Made by a program: the position numbers and the translations under genes. DNA of 37,979 nucleotides from Chara braunii (Eukaryota; Streptophyta; Charophyceae; Charales; Characeae): assembly GCA_003427395.1 (NCBI GenBank), contig BFEA01000240.1, positions 306,955-344,933 on the forward strand. The letters are read 5' to 3'. Under the pieces are notes generated by a model. It was given only the letters and a program-made list of their open reading frames with translations, ran no database searches and was not told where the DNA came from. This document shows, piece by piece, positions 1-10,244 of the stretch (position 1 is the stretch's first letter; the number at the start of each line of letters is the position of its first letter).

Positions 1-84
<84 letters not shown>
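1..84. repeat. (TC)n microsatellite at the left edge
   Basis: Pure TC dinucleotide repeat from the window start to about base 84. It abuts the truncated upstream copy of the Penelope-like element. A second pure (TC)n tract lies at the element's other end (10001-10070), so it is probably the insertion target rather than part of the element. Confidence 0.97.
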
Positions 85-86
<2 letters not shown>

Positions 87-1341
87 GGCTTTGGCAAAGT
101 TTGCCAAATTGTCCGGTGGTCACTGGAGAGCTACGCTCTCCAGTTTGTACCCCGGAATGCTGAAGTTTGGGGGATGGGTATAGGAGGAAGGGAAAATGTG
201 CTGACACACCGGGGGCAGGGAGAAAAAAAAGGGGTCTTGTTTATCGGAGGGATTGTACAATATGAGACACAAAAGCAAGGACGGGTAGTAGGAATGGTTT
301 TTATGTGATGTTGTGGGGTCGGGGGGTATGCGAAGCTGGTCTCAATTTGGGTTTTGTATCTTTATTCTGTTTTATGTACTGTGTGAGTCCAAAAGTACGC
401 GCCAGCGGGGTACAGGCTTTAGGAGACAGTTAGATTGTTTTTGAATTCTAGAAAAATATGTAGGAACGGGAAGGGTGAATGGCGGAAAGTCTGAGGAAGT
501 AGTGTGGATCCGAATATGGGCGGAATGTGGGTCCGGGTGCAGACAGAAATTAGGAAATTTGGGATCGGGAAAGTATGGAATACGAGAAGAGAGAAAGCGG
601 GAAACAGGAGGGAAGACGATGGGGGGCAGATCGAGAGGACCGACCGGAAGTGGGGAAGAACGGTTCTTTCTAACTTAGGGAAGAGTCGGGAATAGATCAT
701 TAGCGCAGCGTTCGTCTTCCTGGAAGGGTCGGAGAGCAGAGATCGCCATCGCTGACAAGCAGCGCAGTTACTGTTTATGGTAGCGGGAAAGGGGGAGGAG
801 ATGGGGGAACGGGAATGGGGGGAGAAGGTGGGAGGAACAGAGGCAGGAGAGGCTGAATGGGAAGAGGCACAGGCAGCCGGGAGGCAGGAGTTGGTTGTCT
901 TCACAGTGAGCCCGAACAATACACATAGGATGAGTAATGTACGTACGATGCAAAAAGCGGGAAGAACTGGTATGATAGAGAAGGGAGTAGGGTAGGGAAG
1001 TAGGGAGGTAGGAAGGACTTCTCAGGGACACTTGGAACACGAACATACACGCCGGATCCCGGCCTAGAGGCGAGAGGTGAACAATATAAAAAGTAGAGGA
1101 GGGCGAGATATCGTTATCAGTATGCTTGAGCCTTTAGGGAATAGCCCCCTGATGAGTCTGTCGGGTACATCGACAGCGAAACAGATCAAGGCAGTACGTA
1201 CGAGGGATGGTAGATGGTTTTTTTAGTATGCAAGGATGATCTTAGAATGGTTGTAATCGAAAAATTTATCGGGAAGGAGTTTTTGTCCATGCTTTATCTG
1301 ATGTCCCATCCTACTTTCTTGAATCTTTCTTGAATCTTTTT
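85..1341 (+). repeat. Upstream pseudo-LTR: 5'-truncated Penelope-like copy (RT C-terminus plus 3' UTR)
   Basis: The first ~100 bases match the last codons of the RT at about 8780-8878, including the stop context. The rest matches the 3' region to about 10000. Differences include a ~30-bp segment near 631-664 that is missing downstream. The left end is cut at a TCTCTC run that merges into the (TC)n tract. Homology ends near 1341 after a short TTGAATCT repeat, the same point at which the downstream copy runs into (TC)n. Confidence 0.85.
1145..1191 (+). ncRNA. Hammerhead ribozyme, type I, decayed copy
   Basis: The core CTGATGAG is at 1149-1156. Stem II is CTGTCG/CGACAG (1158-1163 with 1171-1176) closed by a 7-nt loop, followed by CGAAA at 1177-1181. 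Compared with the downstream copy, the cleavage triplet is ATC (1185-1187) instead of GTC. The 3' strand of stem I is AAGG (1188-1191) facing CCCC (1145-1148), so only two of four pairs remain, and the single G-C pair of stem III is lost. Cleavage is probably weak or absent. Confidence 0.8.
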
Positions 1342-2984
1342 TGAATCTCGTTTAACGTGGTAACCGTAGTATTAGATACTAACACGGTGGCTACGGGTGG
1401 TTTGTGCTGCTAGGTGGTGGAACGAGGTAAGTCGTGAAATTAACTAGCGATACAGCGGATCTTCTTCCTCTTCCTATTCTTCGTATTGGTGCTCGTCGTC
1501 ATCTACTTCTTCGGTATCTTCATATTTTTTTATCGTCGCCGTATCCTTCGTCGTAATCTTCGTGTATGTATCTCATCATCAACGTATCTTTCGTCGTACC
1601 CCGGTGGAGGTCTTGGAGTAGTTATATATTTTCGATCATCGGTGTATCCGTCCTCGTAGTCTTTTTGGTGCGACCTACGTATGTGTGATCAATGGAGGGA
1701 TTGACCATCGTCGTCGTATCTGGTGTCACCGACATTTTTCTACGACTAATTGATGTGCGCTTCATATTCGTAATCAGCGGCGTCTCCCATATATTCGTAT
1801 ATATATCTCGTCGTTGTATTCTCATTCTCTATCTATCCTCGTCTTCTACGGAAGGAGATACGATAGGAAAAGGCGGACGTCGAGGCAAGGGAGGCGTATG
1901 CGGTGGAACGGAAGTCAGCCGACGGTGGAGGATAACGAGGTAGGAGAACGGACGATATCAAGTAGCGCACGTAAGAAAGGAAGTGACAACGGTAAGTGAA
2001 TGATAGGGGACTAAGAAAGCGAAGCGGAGAGACGAGAGGGAGAAGAACAAATTCGAAGGGTAGAGATAAACGAGGGAACTAGACCCTGTGTGTCGGATTG
2101 ATGAGCGGAGCGCGTTCGGATAAATGTAGATCTATACCGGTGGTAATCGCACTCTCGCTCATGGTCACTGGCTTAATGTTTTTTTTTCTCCCTTTTCTTA
2201 GTCATACGTCCCCTTGATATGGTGTCGCTTAATTTCTCTGGCGGGAGAAGGGTCGGTAAAAGAATATAAGCATCGGGCGTGATTGTGGGATATGCGCTGG
2301 GAGAGGAAAGGCGGCGAGAAGAAGGAATGCGGCGTGACAGAGAATCGTATCGAGAGTTAAGGGAAAGGGAGACAGGGCCGGGGAAGAAAAGGGGAGTAAA
2401 CAGGGGAAAGGTGCGGTTGTCGTGGACGAAACGACGACATATGCTTATTGTACTGAGGGGGTAGTAGTCCGGGTAGGGGAATCCTATCTGTGCAGAGGAT
2501 CGAAGAGAAGGATGTGAAGAGAGACTTGAGGAAGCGAGGGAGCTGAGAGAAGTTTAAACCTATGCGACATTTATTACGAAGACGAACAGAGAGGAAAGGT
2601 GGGTCTCGGGGGTGACGGGAGCGGGAAACGCTGGCGGTGGATTGAGTATGAGAGCCGGGTGGGAGATGTCCATAGAGTATGACTGTCTCAGAATAAGGGA
2701 AGAGTGTATCAAGAGGGAAAGCAGGGGGAGTCTTAAGGAGAGTCGGTATAATAGGAAGAAAGGGAGAGTTTTTACCAGTGCGCTTGTGAAACATCTGCCG
2801 CGTGATCGTCGGCAGGGTAAGGGCGGGGGAATGCTGGAAGATGCGTAAAAAGTTAGCAAGTCTAAGCTGTATCGCAATGATTATCCTGGGAAGTTTTGTT
2901 GTGATTCAAGAAGTAAGTGAGAGGGTTAAAGGGAACGGTTGGGTGTTGAGCATATACGATGTGTATCTTTTTAACGCAGAACGG
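1342..2984 (+). other. Penelope-like 5' region, no convincing gene
   Basis: The sequence follows the upstream pseudo-LTR and would lie downstream of the first hammerhead in the transcript. At 1450-1850 it is rich in imperfect TCGTCGTAT-like units. At 1860-2860 it is purine-rich. Open frames here are short, of biased composition and on both strands; none shows a motif. I read it as the 5' UTR and leader of the full copy. Confidence 0.5.
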
Positions 2985-4668
2985 GGGAATTAAACTCTCG
3001 TTGAATCCCGTTAAACTCCAAAAAATCCCGTTGAATTCGCGTTAAACGCGAAAATGGGCCGCTCCCGCGCTTTTCGGAAAAACGGAATTGATGCGCGGGG
3101 TCCGGAACACGTCGCCCTAGGCAAAAAAAAAAATAAAAAAAAAATAAAAAAAAAAAAATCCCCCAACCCCTGAAGCACCTCCCATCCGCCCCCACATCCC
3201 CTAACCCCCAACGCCCCAGTTATGTGTGTGTAGCTGTGCTGTGTGTGCGCGTATCTGTGTATGTGTGTGCCTGCTGTGAGAGTGTGTCTGTGCATGAATA
3301 TGAATGTATGCGCGTGTGTTTGTGTATGTGTGTGTTTGTAAGTGTGTGTTTGTAAGTGTGTGTGTGTGTCTGTGCTTGTAAGTGTATGTGTGTGTTTGTA
3401 AGTGTGTGTGTGTATGTATATGTGTGTGTTTGTGTATGTGTGTGTTTGTANTGTAAGTGTATGTGTGTGTTTGTAAGTGTGTGTGTGTATGTATATGTGT
3501 GTGTTTGTGTATGTGTGTGTTTGTAAGTGTGTGTGTGTATGTGTGTATTTGTAAGTGTGTGTGTGTGTGTAAGTGTAAGTGTGTCTGTGCCTGCGCTTGA
3601 GAGTGTGTCTTGCCTTACTCACAACCTCGTTCCCCAACACACAGATTTCACTTGCACCCAAGGACCACCCTGCGCCACACCCAGCTTACAACAACGCAGC
3701 TGGGCTATGGCTGCCTGCTCCTTCTTGCTCGCCCGTGAGCGCGTGAGTGGCATGAGCTACAGCGCGGCAGCGCTTAGGCAGCATGCAGCCAGCACCCGAA
3801 TGCCCAATGTGGAGGCAGACCCTTTGCTATATCGAAGTGGCCTGCCTGTGTTCAGTCCCAGGAAGCTTCCAGTAGGCCCCGGTAGCCTGAGGCACAACAC
3901 GAACGAGAACAGGCCTTGGGCCTGAGGTGCCTTTGGCCTGTGTTTGGCCCAGTACCTGTATCCAGCCCAGGGCCTGCTTTCCATCCATTCACAAAGGCGG
4001 CCCAGGACCTGGGTTCCCTCAACCAACTGACACCAGACTCATGCAACCTGCTAGAGGCCCAATTTTGTGTGTTTGTGTGTCTTTTTTTTCTTTTTTTCAA
4101 TTTGCTTTTTATGGTTTTGATTTTTTTTTAAATACACGAAGTTCCAAAAAATAAAATAAAAAATAAATTGTTGTACATCTTTGAAAGATCTACAACCCTA
4201 TATATATATATGAGTCGGTGAAACTCCGACGAAACAGTTTGTCATAGCCCCTCGTTTGTTGTCCTCTTCTCCCTCTCTGCCTACGGTTTACCGGGCAGTT
4301 CTATTTGACGATATATATATATATATATTTTTTTTTTTAGCCCTTAAAAAATCTGTGTGAAACCCAAAACAAAAACACTCATTTCATTTTCGTTTTTGTT
4401 TTTTCATTGTGTGTTTATGTTTTTGATTTTTAAAAAATATATTTAAGCATCAAAAAATAAAAATAAAAATATACGGTTGTAGTCCTTAAGAAAACCTACA
4501 ACCCCATATATTTTATTTTATTTTTGGATAATTTTTAGCCCACGAAAAAAATAATCCCGGACCCCGTTAATTCCCGTTCAACTCACGTTTGAACGGGAGT
4601 TTAACGCGAATTCAACGCGCGTTGAATTTTTCAACGCGAAAGCCGCGTTAAATCCAATTTCGGACACA
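2985..4668. mobile_element. Candidate nested TIR/foldback element, non-autonomous
   Basis: The two ends carry related subterminal motifs in opposite orientation. The left end has GAATTCGCGTTAAAC near 3033 and GGGGTCCGG near 3097. The right end has their reverse complements near 4552-4605, including CCGGACCCC and GTTTAACGCGAATTC. The interior has homopolymer A/T runs, a long GT-rich array, a mixed-composition stretch (3600-4060) and two small hairpins beginning TTGTA and ending TACAA (about 4170-4193 and 4475-4500). No transposase is visible. Exact ends and target duplication are not resolved. It interrupts the Penelope-like 5' region. Confidence 0.45.
3219..3598. repeat. GT-rich microsatellite (TGTG/TGTATG/TTTGTAAG units), with a false join at the single N at 3451
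   Basis: Degenerate (GT)n array. One N at 3451 separates two copies of the same 74 bases (3377-3450 and 3452-3525). This is the signature of two contig ends that were not merged, so about 75 bases are probably artefactual. Long open frames through the array are compositional only. Confidence 0.85.
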
Positions 4669-4689
4669 CAGAGGATTCTTGAAGAAAGG

Positions 4690-5849
4690 TTGGTTCCGTG
4701 CATGTTACCTGGGGAAACGTGCGAAGTGCCGGGAGGGATGTCTACTAGGAACTTTAGGGATATTGAATTTGAGCGACAATGGTTAGAATTTCAGAGGATT
4801 CTTGAAGAAAGGTTGGTTCCGTCGTTTTTTGTTGCTCTACATTTTGGGGACTCTGATTCGAGGAAAGAGGCAATTAACCTCTTTGAAATAGTTTTAGGAC
4901 GATTGCATAGTCTTGGGTGCTTAGTGAGAGATAGGAGGGCGAGGAGGAAGAGGCAGAATAGGAGAAGACGGGGTGATGGCAGGGCAACAACAACACATGG
5001 GGATTCACCAGATACCTTCGGGAGCATATAACGAAGGGAATCAGCTGACTATGGGTGGGGGAACTCAGCCCGGGACAGTAGTATGCTACCTATGTGGGAA
5101 AGCAGGACACTATGCGAGGAACTGCTGGGCAGCAGGGAATGGGAGGCCAACACAAGCACGTCCAACAGCAGGCGACGCAGCATGGGATGGATGACGAAAC
5201 AAGCGAGATGAAGGCATATTCCAGGAAGAAGATGCAGAAACAGAGAATGGAAGAGGAAAAGAGGGAGAGGGAGGAAATGGAGAAACGGAGGAGAGAAGAA
5301 GAAGAACAGAAAGAAGCAGATAGACTTAGAGAAGCAGAAGCTAGGGAGGCGAGACTCGAAGCAAAACTTATGAGAATGATGAATCAGCACACGAAGCAAA
5401 TGTATGTGACAACCTCTCAGGGTGTAAAGAAAAAATGGCCCCGTACGAAAGCACAAGTTCTGAGGGAAATGAGAAGCTCTGTCTCTTATACACATCTAGA
5501 TGTGTATAAGAGACAGGAAGAAGAACAGAAAGAAGCAGATAGACTTAGAGAAGCAGAAGCTAGGGAGGCGAGACTCGAAGCAAAACTTATGAGAATGATG
5601 AATCAGCACACGAAGCAAATGTATGTGACAACCTCTCAGGGTGTAAAGAAAAAATGGCCCCGTACGAAAGCACAAGTTCTGAGGGAAATGAGAAGCTATT
5701 TCGATGAGTCCGAAGACGATAGTGATGAGGTAAGGGAAGATGTGGGGAGACTCGTTGACGCGATAGAGAAGCGGAAAGGGAAACAAAGGATTACGGATGC
5801 AGAAGGGAGGTTTGTGGCACTGAGAACGAGGATGAACAAATGTCGATGA
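4690..5849 (+). pseudogene. Penelope-like ORF1: gag-like protein with CCHC zinc knuckle and charged coiled coil, frame-disrupted
   Basis: Three overlapping frames in order. 4690-5031 has an N-terminal helix-rich part ending in an Arg-rich tract. 4973-5194 carries a CCHC knuckle, CYLCGKAGHYARNC. 5094-5849 holds a long Lys/Glu/Arg heptad-like segment rich in E, K, R and M, predicted coiled coil. Two indels near 4975-5030 and 5095-5190 would explain the frame changes. Known: CCHC knuckles bind nucleic acid and coiled coils multimerise in retroelement ORF1/Gag proteins; inferred role is RNA packaging. A 31-bp segment (4669-4699) recurs at 4792-4822, so the start is uncertain. The segment from 5298 to 5516 is an assembly artefact of 219 bases, a multiple of three, so it does not break the frame but inserts foreign residues. 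Confidence 0.65.
5298..5697. other. Assembly artefact: Tn5/Nextera mate-pair junction adapter (5479-5516) flanked by a 181-bp duplication
   Basis: 5479-5516 is two 19-bp Tn5 mosaic ends head to head (CTGTCTCTTATACACATCT followed by its exact reverse complement). This is the 38-bp junction adapter of Nextera mate-pair libraries. The 181 bases before it (5298-5478) are repeated exactly after it (5517-5697). The chromosome almost certainly carries one copy. In translation the adapter gives the familiar contaminant peptide containing YTHLDVYKRQ. Confidence 0.97.
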
Positions 5850-6100
5850 TCTGTCGGAAGAACACACACCACCAGCGTGAAACAGAGCAGGAGGGGTTGA
5901 GATCTTAGAGTATGCTTTGGAGATGCATCAGAAGTTGTCGGCAAAAAAGGCGCCAGAGCTGAAGAAGATATGCAGTGAGGAAGGGGTGGAGTGAACGAGA
6001 AAAGAAACGGTAGTTAATGAGCTGGTGATGCAAGACGAACCTGGCATATGAGGGCGTCGAGGGAGTCGCGACTTCGTTGTCCGGACGGTAAACAGGAAAT
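5850..6100 (+). other. Spacer between Penelope-like ORF1 and GIY-YIG ORF
   Basis: About 250 bases with no sustained open frame and no recognised motif. It could be the eroded 5' end of the nuclease ORF. Confidence 0.4.
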
Positions 6101-6709
6101 ATGGAGCACCTAAAGGAGCTTGAAAAACTGATGATGGAAGGGGGTAGGGTCAGTGGTCTGATGCAATGCCAGTTAGATTATAAGAAGGGGGAATGGATCG
6201 CTAGAACGTTTGTGCTAGCCGTGATTAACGGGTGCATACCATGGGCAAGGAGGTGGGGAGGGGTAATTGGGGAGGGGGAGGGAGATCTCTCAACGAGAGA
6301 CTCAGGAGTGTACGCGCTGGTAAGCCCTTGGTGCAGGCATTACTACATCGGTTGCACAACTAGGAGCTTTATTCTGAGATGGTCTGAACATGTGAAGTTC
6401 GCCGGAAATTCTCCGAAATTGCACCTGTGGTTGAAGATGTTTGGATGGAGGAAGTATCTGATTCTACCCTTAGTGGCAGGAGTGGGGGAACCGTAGGTAG
6501 TAAAAAGAACTTTAATAAAGAGGTTCTTTCCGACACTTAATGTCCATGGGAGGGCAGAAGGACTGCGTAGGAGGAAGAAGAGGAAAGGGAGGAGGGAAAT
6601 AGGAAAGCGTGTGGCATATGCAAGGCAAGGGAGGATAATCCTGTTTAATGACTCAACGTCAGTGATAGATCTGCTCAGGCGAATGCATCGGGAGGGACAG
6701 TATGGGTAG
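6101..6709 (+). pseudogene. GIY-YIG endonuclease ORF of the Penelope-like element, one in-frame TAG
   Basis: From ATG 6101 the frame reads to TAG at 6494-6496 and continues open to TAG at 6707-6709. The nuclease signature is GVYAL (6305-6319) then YYIGCTTRS (from 6341), followed by RWSEH with the family's conserved Arg. Beyond the TAG the same frame gives LIKRFFPTLN, which matches the family's terminal P-x-LN motif. The first stop is therefore a nonsense change inside one domain. A basic Arg/Lys stretch follows. Known: GIY-YIG nucleases nick target DNA to prime Penelope-like reverse transcription. Its place upstream of the RT marks the permuted Chlamys/Naiad-type arrangement. Confidence 0.8.
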
Positions 6710-6735
6710 ATAAGTGGAGAAACGTAAAGAGCAAG

Positions 6736-7417
6736 GTGGGGGAAACCATCATGGAGGTAGATGAGAGAAGATGTCTTCTTAAGAATTGTAAGCAGTTTTT
6801 CGAGAATGGAGGGAGGTGCACAGTCGTGAGAGTGAAAGTGACTGTGTCAGCCATGGAGCACCGGAGGAATGTGCTAAAGGAAATGCTGAGGCAACCATGG
6901 AAGGTAAGGGCGTGGTACATGAAGAATTCGTTTGAGCTATTAGCACTGTTCGACGAGATATTTGCTGAAGAATAAGGTGTCAAGGGTGGTGAGGGTGAGA
7001 TTTGAGACGGAAATTAGGAGGAGACCATTGGTAAAGATACCATTTTCGACAGAGGTTGAGGCGAACAAGGTAAGGGAAGTGATGGAGGAGATCATTAAGC
7101 AACTCGTCAAGGATCCGCAGATAGAAGTCTACGTAGCACAGCGGACGAGAGTAGTATTAAAAAAAAGTCGGACGGTCGGGTAGATAATACATAACCACTG
7201 TCAGTGCGCTGGGGCAAGGAGAGTGTTCTGTAATTGCAGGCATGCAATATGGGCCAGATCGCAAGGGCATGTGAAAGTGAGATTAGATGACATACCGGAA
7301 GTCCCAGAATTCGTCAGGAATTCAAGGAATGTGACATGTGCAAACCGCGTATCAATGGATGTGCTGAGGAAATGCATTAAGGACGCTGTGGGAACATGGG
7401 GAAGGGGAAGAATATAA
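6736..7417 (+). pseudogene. Linker between GIY-YIG and RT with Cys-rich cluster, frame-disrupted
   Basis: Pieces read in frame 1 (6736-6975), then frame 2 from 6962 through a TAG at 7181-7183 to 7417. The end of the first overlaps the start of the second, as expected for one indel. Just after the TAG the frame gives two CxC pairs (CQC, then CNC followed by H), a possible zinc site; the next part is hydrophilic and helix-like. I see no catalytic motif. It probably forms the domain joining nuclease to RT. About 70 bases (7418-7487) before the RT frame are unassigned. Confidence 0.5.
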
Positions 7418-7487
7418 TTGTACGAGACCAGGATCTTTTGGGGTGTTACCGACATCAACCAAGGGTGGGGGATAGGGCGATGAGCAG

Positions 7488-8878
7488 ATGGGAAGTGAGG
7501 GAGTGGGCAAAACGTTGTTGGGAATGATCGTGGTACCCATAGATCGGAACCCGGGTGACAATCTGGTATTGTGCCCAGTGTTATACATGCACACGTGCAA
7601 TAAGGCCTTCAACTGGAATGCGAGTTTCATACCTGTGCAGAGGACAGAAGAACAGGTAATGGGTGATATGAAAGCAAGCTATGAAAAGGAAGGATTGGGG
7701 AAGATCACATCATGGGGGAAAGGCGGGGAGATAGGGAAGGCATACGTAATGCCGAAGGACAAAGATGTTGAGAGATGGAGGCCGATATCACCCGCAAGCA
7801 GGGACCCGGCAAGGTTGGCGGGGGCAAGACTGGGTAGGGCATTAAGGTATATGATGTATGCAATCGACGATGAGAAACACTTTGATCTACGAGCAACGGA
7901 TGTGCTGAGAGACAAGTGTGTAAGAATTCAGAATGAGATGGGGGGAGAGTATGAGTATGCACAGGTAAGGAGCTACGACGTAAAGGACATGTTTGCAAGG
8001 TTGTCGCATGAGAGTGTGATGGAAGCAGTAAGGTGGCTAGTAGAGTACCACAGGCGTAGGAATATGCAAGGAGTGAGGGTGAGTCAGAGAGGAAAGATGT
8101 GTATGATGGCGCGGAATGAAAGAAAAAGTGAAGGATATGTACTTCTGAAATTCGATGCGATTCTGAGGGCCGTGAAATTTGAGCTCGGAAATGCTTTTGT
8201 GACATGCGCAGGGGAGATATTGAGACAGGTGTTTGGGATACCGCTGGGGAGGAATTCCAGTCCGACGTTAGCATGCCTAGTATGCGCGAGATCGAAAGTA
8301 GCGTTTTGGATTCTCTGGAACAGGACAGAAGGATGGTGAGAGGGCTAAGGATGATAGATGACGTTGCGGTAGTTGTCGGAATGCAAGACCAGGGAAGAGA
8401 AGCACATCGGAAGGTCGTATCGATATTCAGAGCTTTCGAGTCCTGCTATGATGAAAGCCTAAGTTTAGTCAGAAAAGATGGCGGAGGGAATTCGATGGAG
8501 TTCCTAGGAACCAAGGTGATGGTGGATGGAGCACCGATTCAGATTCATATCTTCCCTAGAACAAGGAACCAGCGCAACATATTGGAGGAAGGGAAGCTAA
8601 GGATACACTCAATGCAGGATTACAGCTCGTTCTCCAAGAAATCAACAAAGAAGTCCACACTTGCCGCAGGAATGCTGAGAGCATACCGGATGTCGACTTC
8701 TGATGAGGCCACGATTGCAGCCATTTCAGCCATGACGATCGAAGCACGCCTCCGAGGGTATCCTCAGGAGGTCTCTCTCGGGGCTTTGCCAAAGTTTGCC
8801 AAATTGTCCAGTGGTCACTGGAGAGCTACGCTCTCCGGTTGGTACCCCGGAATGCTGAAGTTTGGGGGATGGGTATAG
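7488..8878 (+). pseudogene. Penelope-like reverse transcriptase, one frameshift near 8280
   Basis: The first frame (7488-8339) carries the family's early DRNPGDN motif followed by CPVLY. The fingers region includes RWRPI, motif A is YDVKDMFARLSH (Asp at 7977), and motif B is GIPLGRNSSPTLA. Motif C, MIDDVAVVVG (IDD at 8354-8362), lies in the second frame, which runs to TAG 8876-8878. A one-step shift near 8279-8283 joins the two frames. A later FLGTK resembles motif D/E. Known: this RT family is related to telomerase. The final codons are duplicated at 85-180 as the truncated tandem copy. Usual palm motifs are present, so the copy was functional recently. Confidence 0.8.
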
Positions 8879-9996
8879 GAGGAAGGGAAAATGTGCTGAC
8901 ACACCGGGGGCAGGGAGAAAAAAAGGGGGTCTTGTTTATCGGAGGGATTGTACAATATGGGACACAAAAGCAAGGACGGGTAGTAGGAAGGGTTTTTATG
9001 TGATGTTGTGGGGTCGGGGGGTATGCGAAGGTGGTCTCAATTTGGGATTTGTATCTTTATTCTGTTTTTTGTAATTTGTGAGTCCAAAAGTACGCGCCAG
9101 CGGGGTACAGGCTTTAGGAGACAGAAGGTTAGATTGTTTTTGAATTCTAGAAAAATATGTAGGAACGGGAAGGGTGAACGGCGGAAAGTCTGAGGCAGTA
9201 GTGTGGATCCGAATATGGGCGGAAATGTGGGTCCGGGTGCAGACTGAAATTAGGAAATTTGGGATCGGGAAAGTATGGAATACGAGAAGAGAGAAAGCGG
9301 GAAACAGGAGGGAAGACGGTGGGGGGCAGATTTCTAACTTAGGGAAGAGTCGGGAATGGAGCATTAGCACAACGTTCGTCTTCCTGGAAGGGCCGGAGAG
9401 CAGAGATCGCCATCGCTGACAAGCAACGTAGTTACTCTATATGGTAGCGGGAAGGGGGGAGGAGATGGGGTAACGGGAATGGGGGGAGAAGGTGGGAGGA
9501 GCAGAGGCAGGAGAGGCTGAATGGGAAGAGGCACAGGCAGTCGGGAGGCAGGAGTTGGCAGTCTTCACCGTGAGCCCGGACAATACACGTAGGATGAGTA
9601 AGGTACGTACGATGCAAAAAGCGGGAAGAACTGGTAGGATAGAGCAGGGAGTAGGGTAGGGAAGTAGGGAGGTAGGAAGGGCTTCTCACGAATACTTGGA
9701 ACACGAACATACACACCGGATCCCGGCCTAGAGGCGAGAGGTGAACAATATAAAAAGTAGACGAGGGCGAGATATCGTCATCAGTATGCTTGAGCCTTTA
9801 GGGAATAGCCCCCTGATGAGTCTGTCGGGTATGTCGACAGCGAAACGCGTCGGGGAAGTACGTACGAGGGATTGGAGATGGTTTTTTGAGTATGCAAGGA
9901 TGATCTCAGAATGGTTGTAATCGGAAAATTTATCGGGAAGGAGTTTTTGTCCATGCTTTATTTGATGTCCCGTCCTACTTTCTTGAATCTTTCTTG

Positions 9997-10000
<4 letters not shown>
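8780..10000 (+). repeat. Downstream pseudo-LTR of the Penelope-like element (RT end plus 3' UTR)
   Basis: Near-identical to 85-1341 over ~1.2 kb. It ends at TTGAATC, directly against a pure (TC)n tract. Contains the better-preserved hammerhead. No poly(A) tail is visible at the boundary. Confidence 0.85.
9809..9855 (+). ncRNA. Hammerhead ribozyme, minimal type I, intact core
   Basis: Stem I is CCCC (9809-9812) with GGGG (9852-9855). The core CTGATGAG is at 9813-9820. Stem II is CTGTCG/CGACAG (9822-9827 with 9835-9840) with loop GGTATGT. GAAA is at 9842-9845, followed by a very short stem III (A-C opposite G-U) and cleavage triplet GTC at 9849-9851. All invariant core bases I can check are present. 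The expected cut is after 9851. Known: such minimal hammerheads occur in Penelope-like pseudo-LTRs and probably process tandem transcripts. Confidence 0.85.
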
Positions 10001-10074
<74 letters not shown>

Positions 10075-10155
10075 AATGGGAGATTCATTCGATTTTGCTC
10101 CTCGTTGCAGTGGAAGCACCCTGAGGCTTGAGCACAACCACGAGATTGGAAACTT

Positions 10156-10244
<89 letters not shown>

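Larger units (their letters stand above)
85..10000 (+). mobile_element. Penelope-like retroelement in partial tandem, N-terminal GIY-YIG type, with hammerhead ribozymes
   Basis: Seen: about 1.2 kb at 85-1341 is repeated at about 8780-10000. Both copies carry a hammerhead ribozyme motif. Between them lie a zinc-knuckle/coiled-coil ORF, a GIY-YIG nuclease ORF and an RT. Known: Penelope-like elements combine a telomerase-related RT with a GIY-YIG nuclease, often sit in partial tandem giving pseudo-LTRs, and carry minimal type I hammerheads. The nuclease is usually C-terminal; the Chlamys and Naiad groups, described from algae and invertebrates, have it N-terminal as here. Inferred: this is a decayed element of that permuted group, with a further insertion at about 2985-4668. 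Multiple frameshifts and stops argue against present autonomy. Confidence 0.85.

Noticed and set aside
85-2984. A CRISPR-like or phage-type system in the repeated left region
   Set aside because: Repeats are a 1.2-kb pseudo-LTR pair and microsatellites, with no spaced short repeats; all content is eukaryotic retroelement.
3011-3661. 216-codon minus-strand frame of Thr-His-Tyr repeats
   Set aside because: Product of the GT microsatellite and crosses the N at 3451, a false join.
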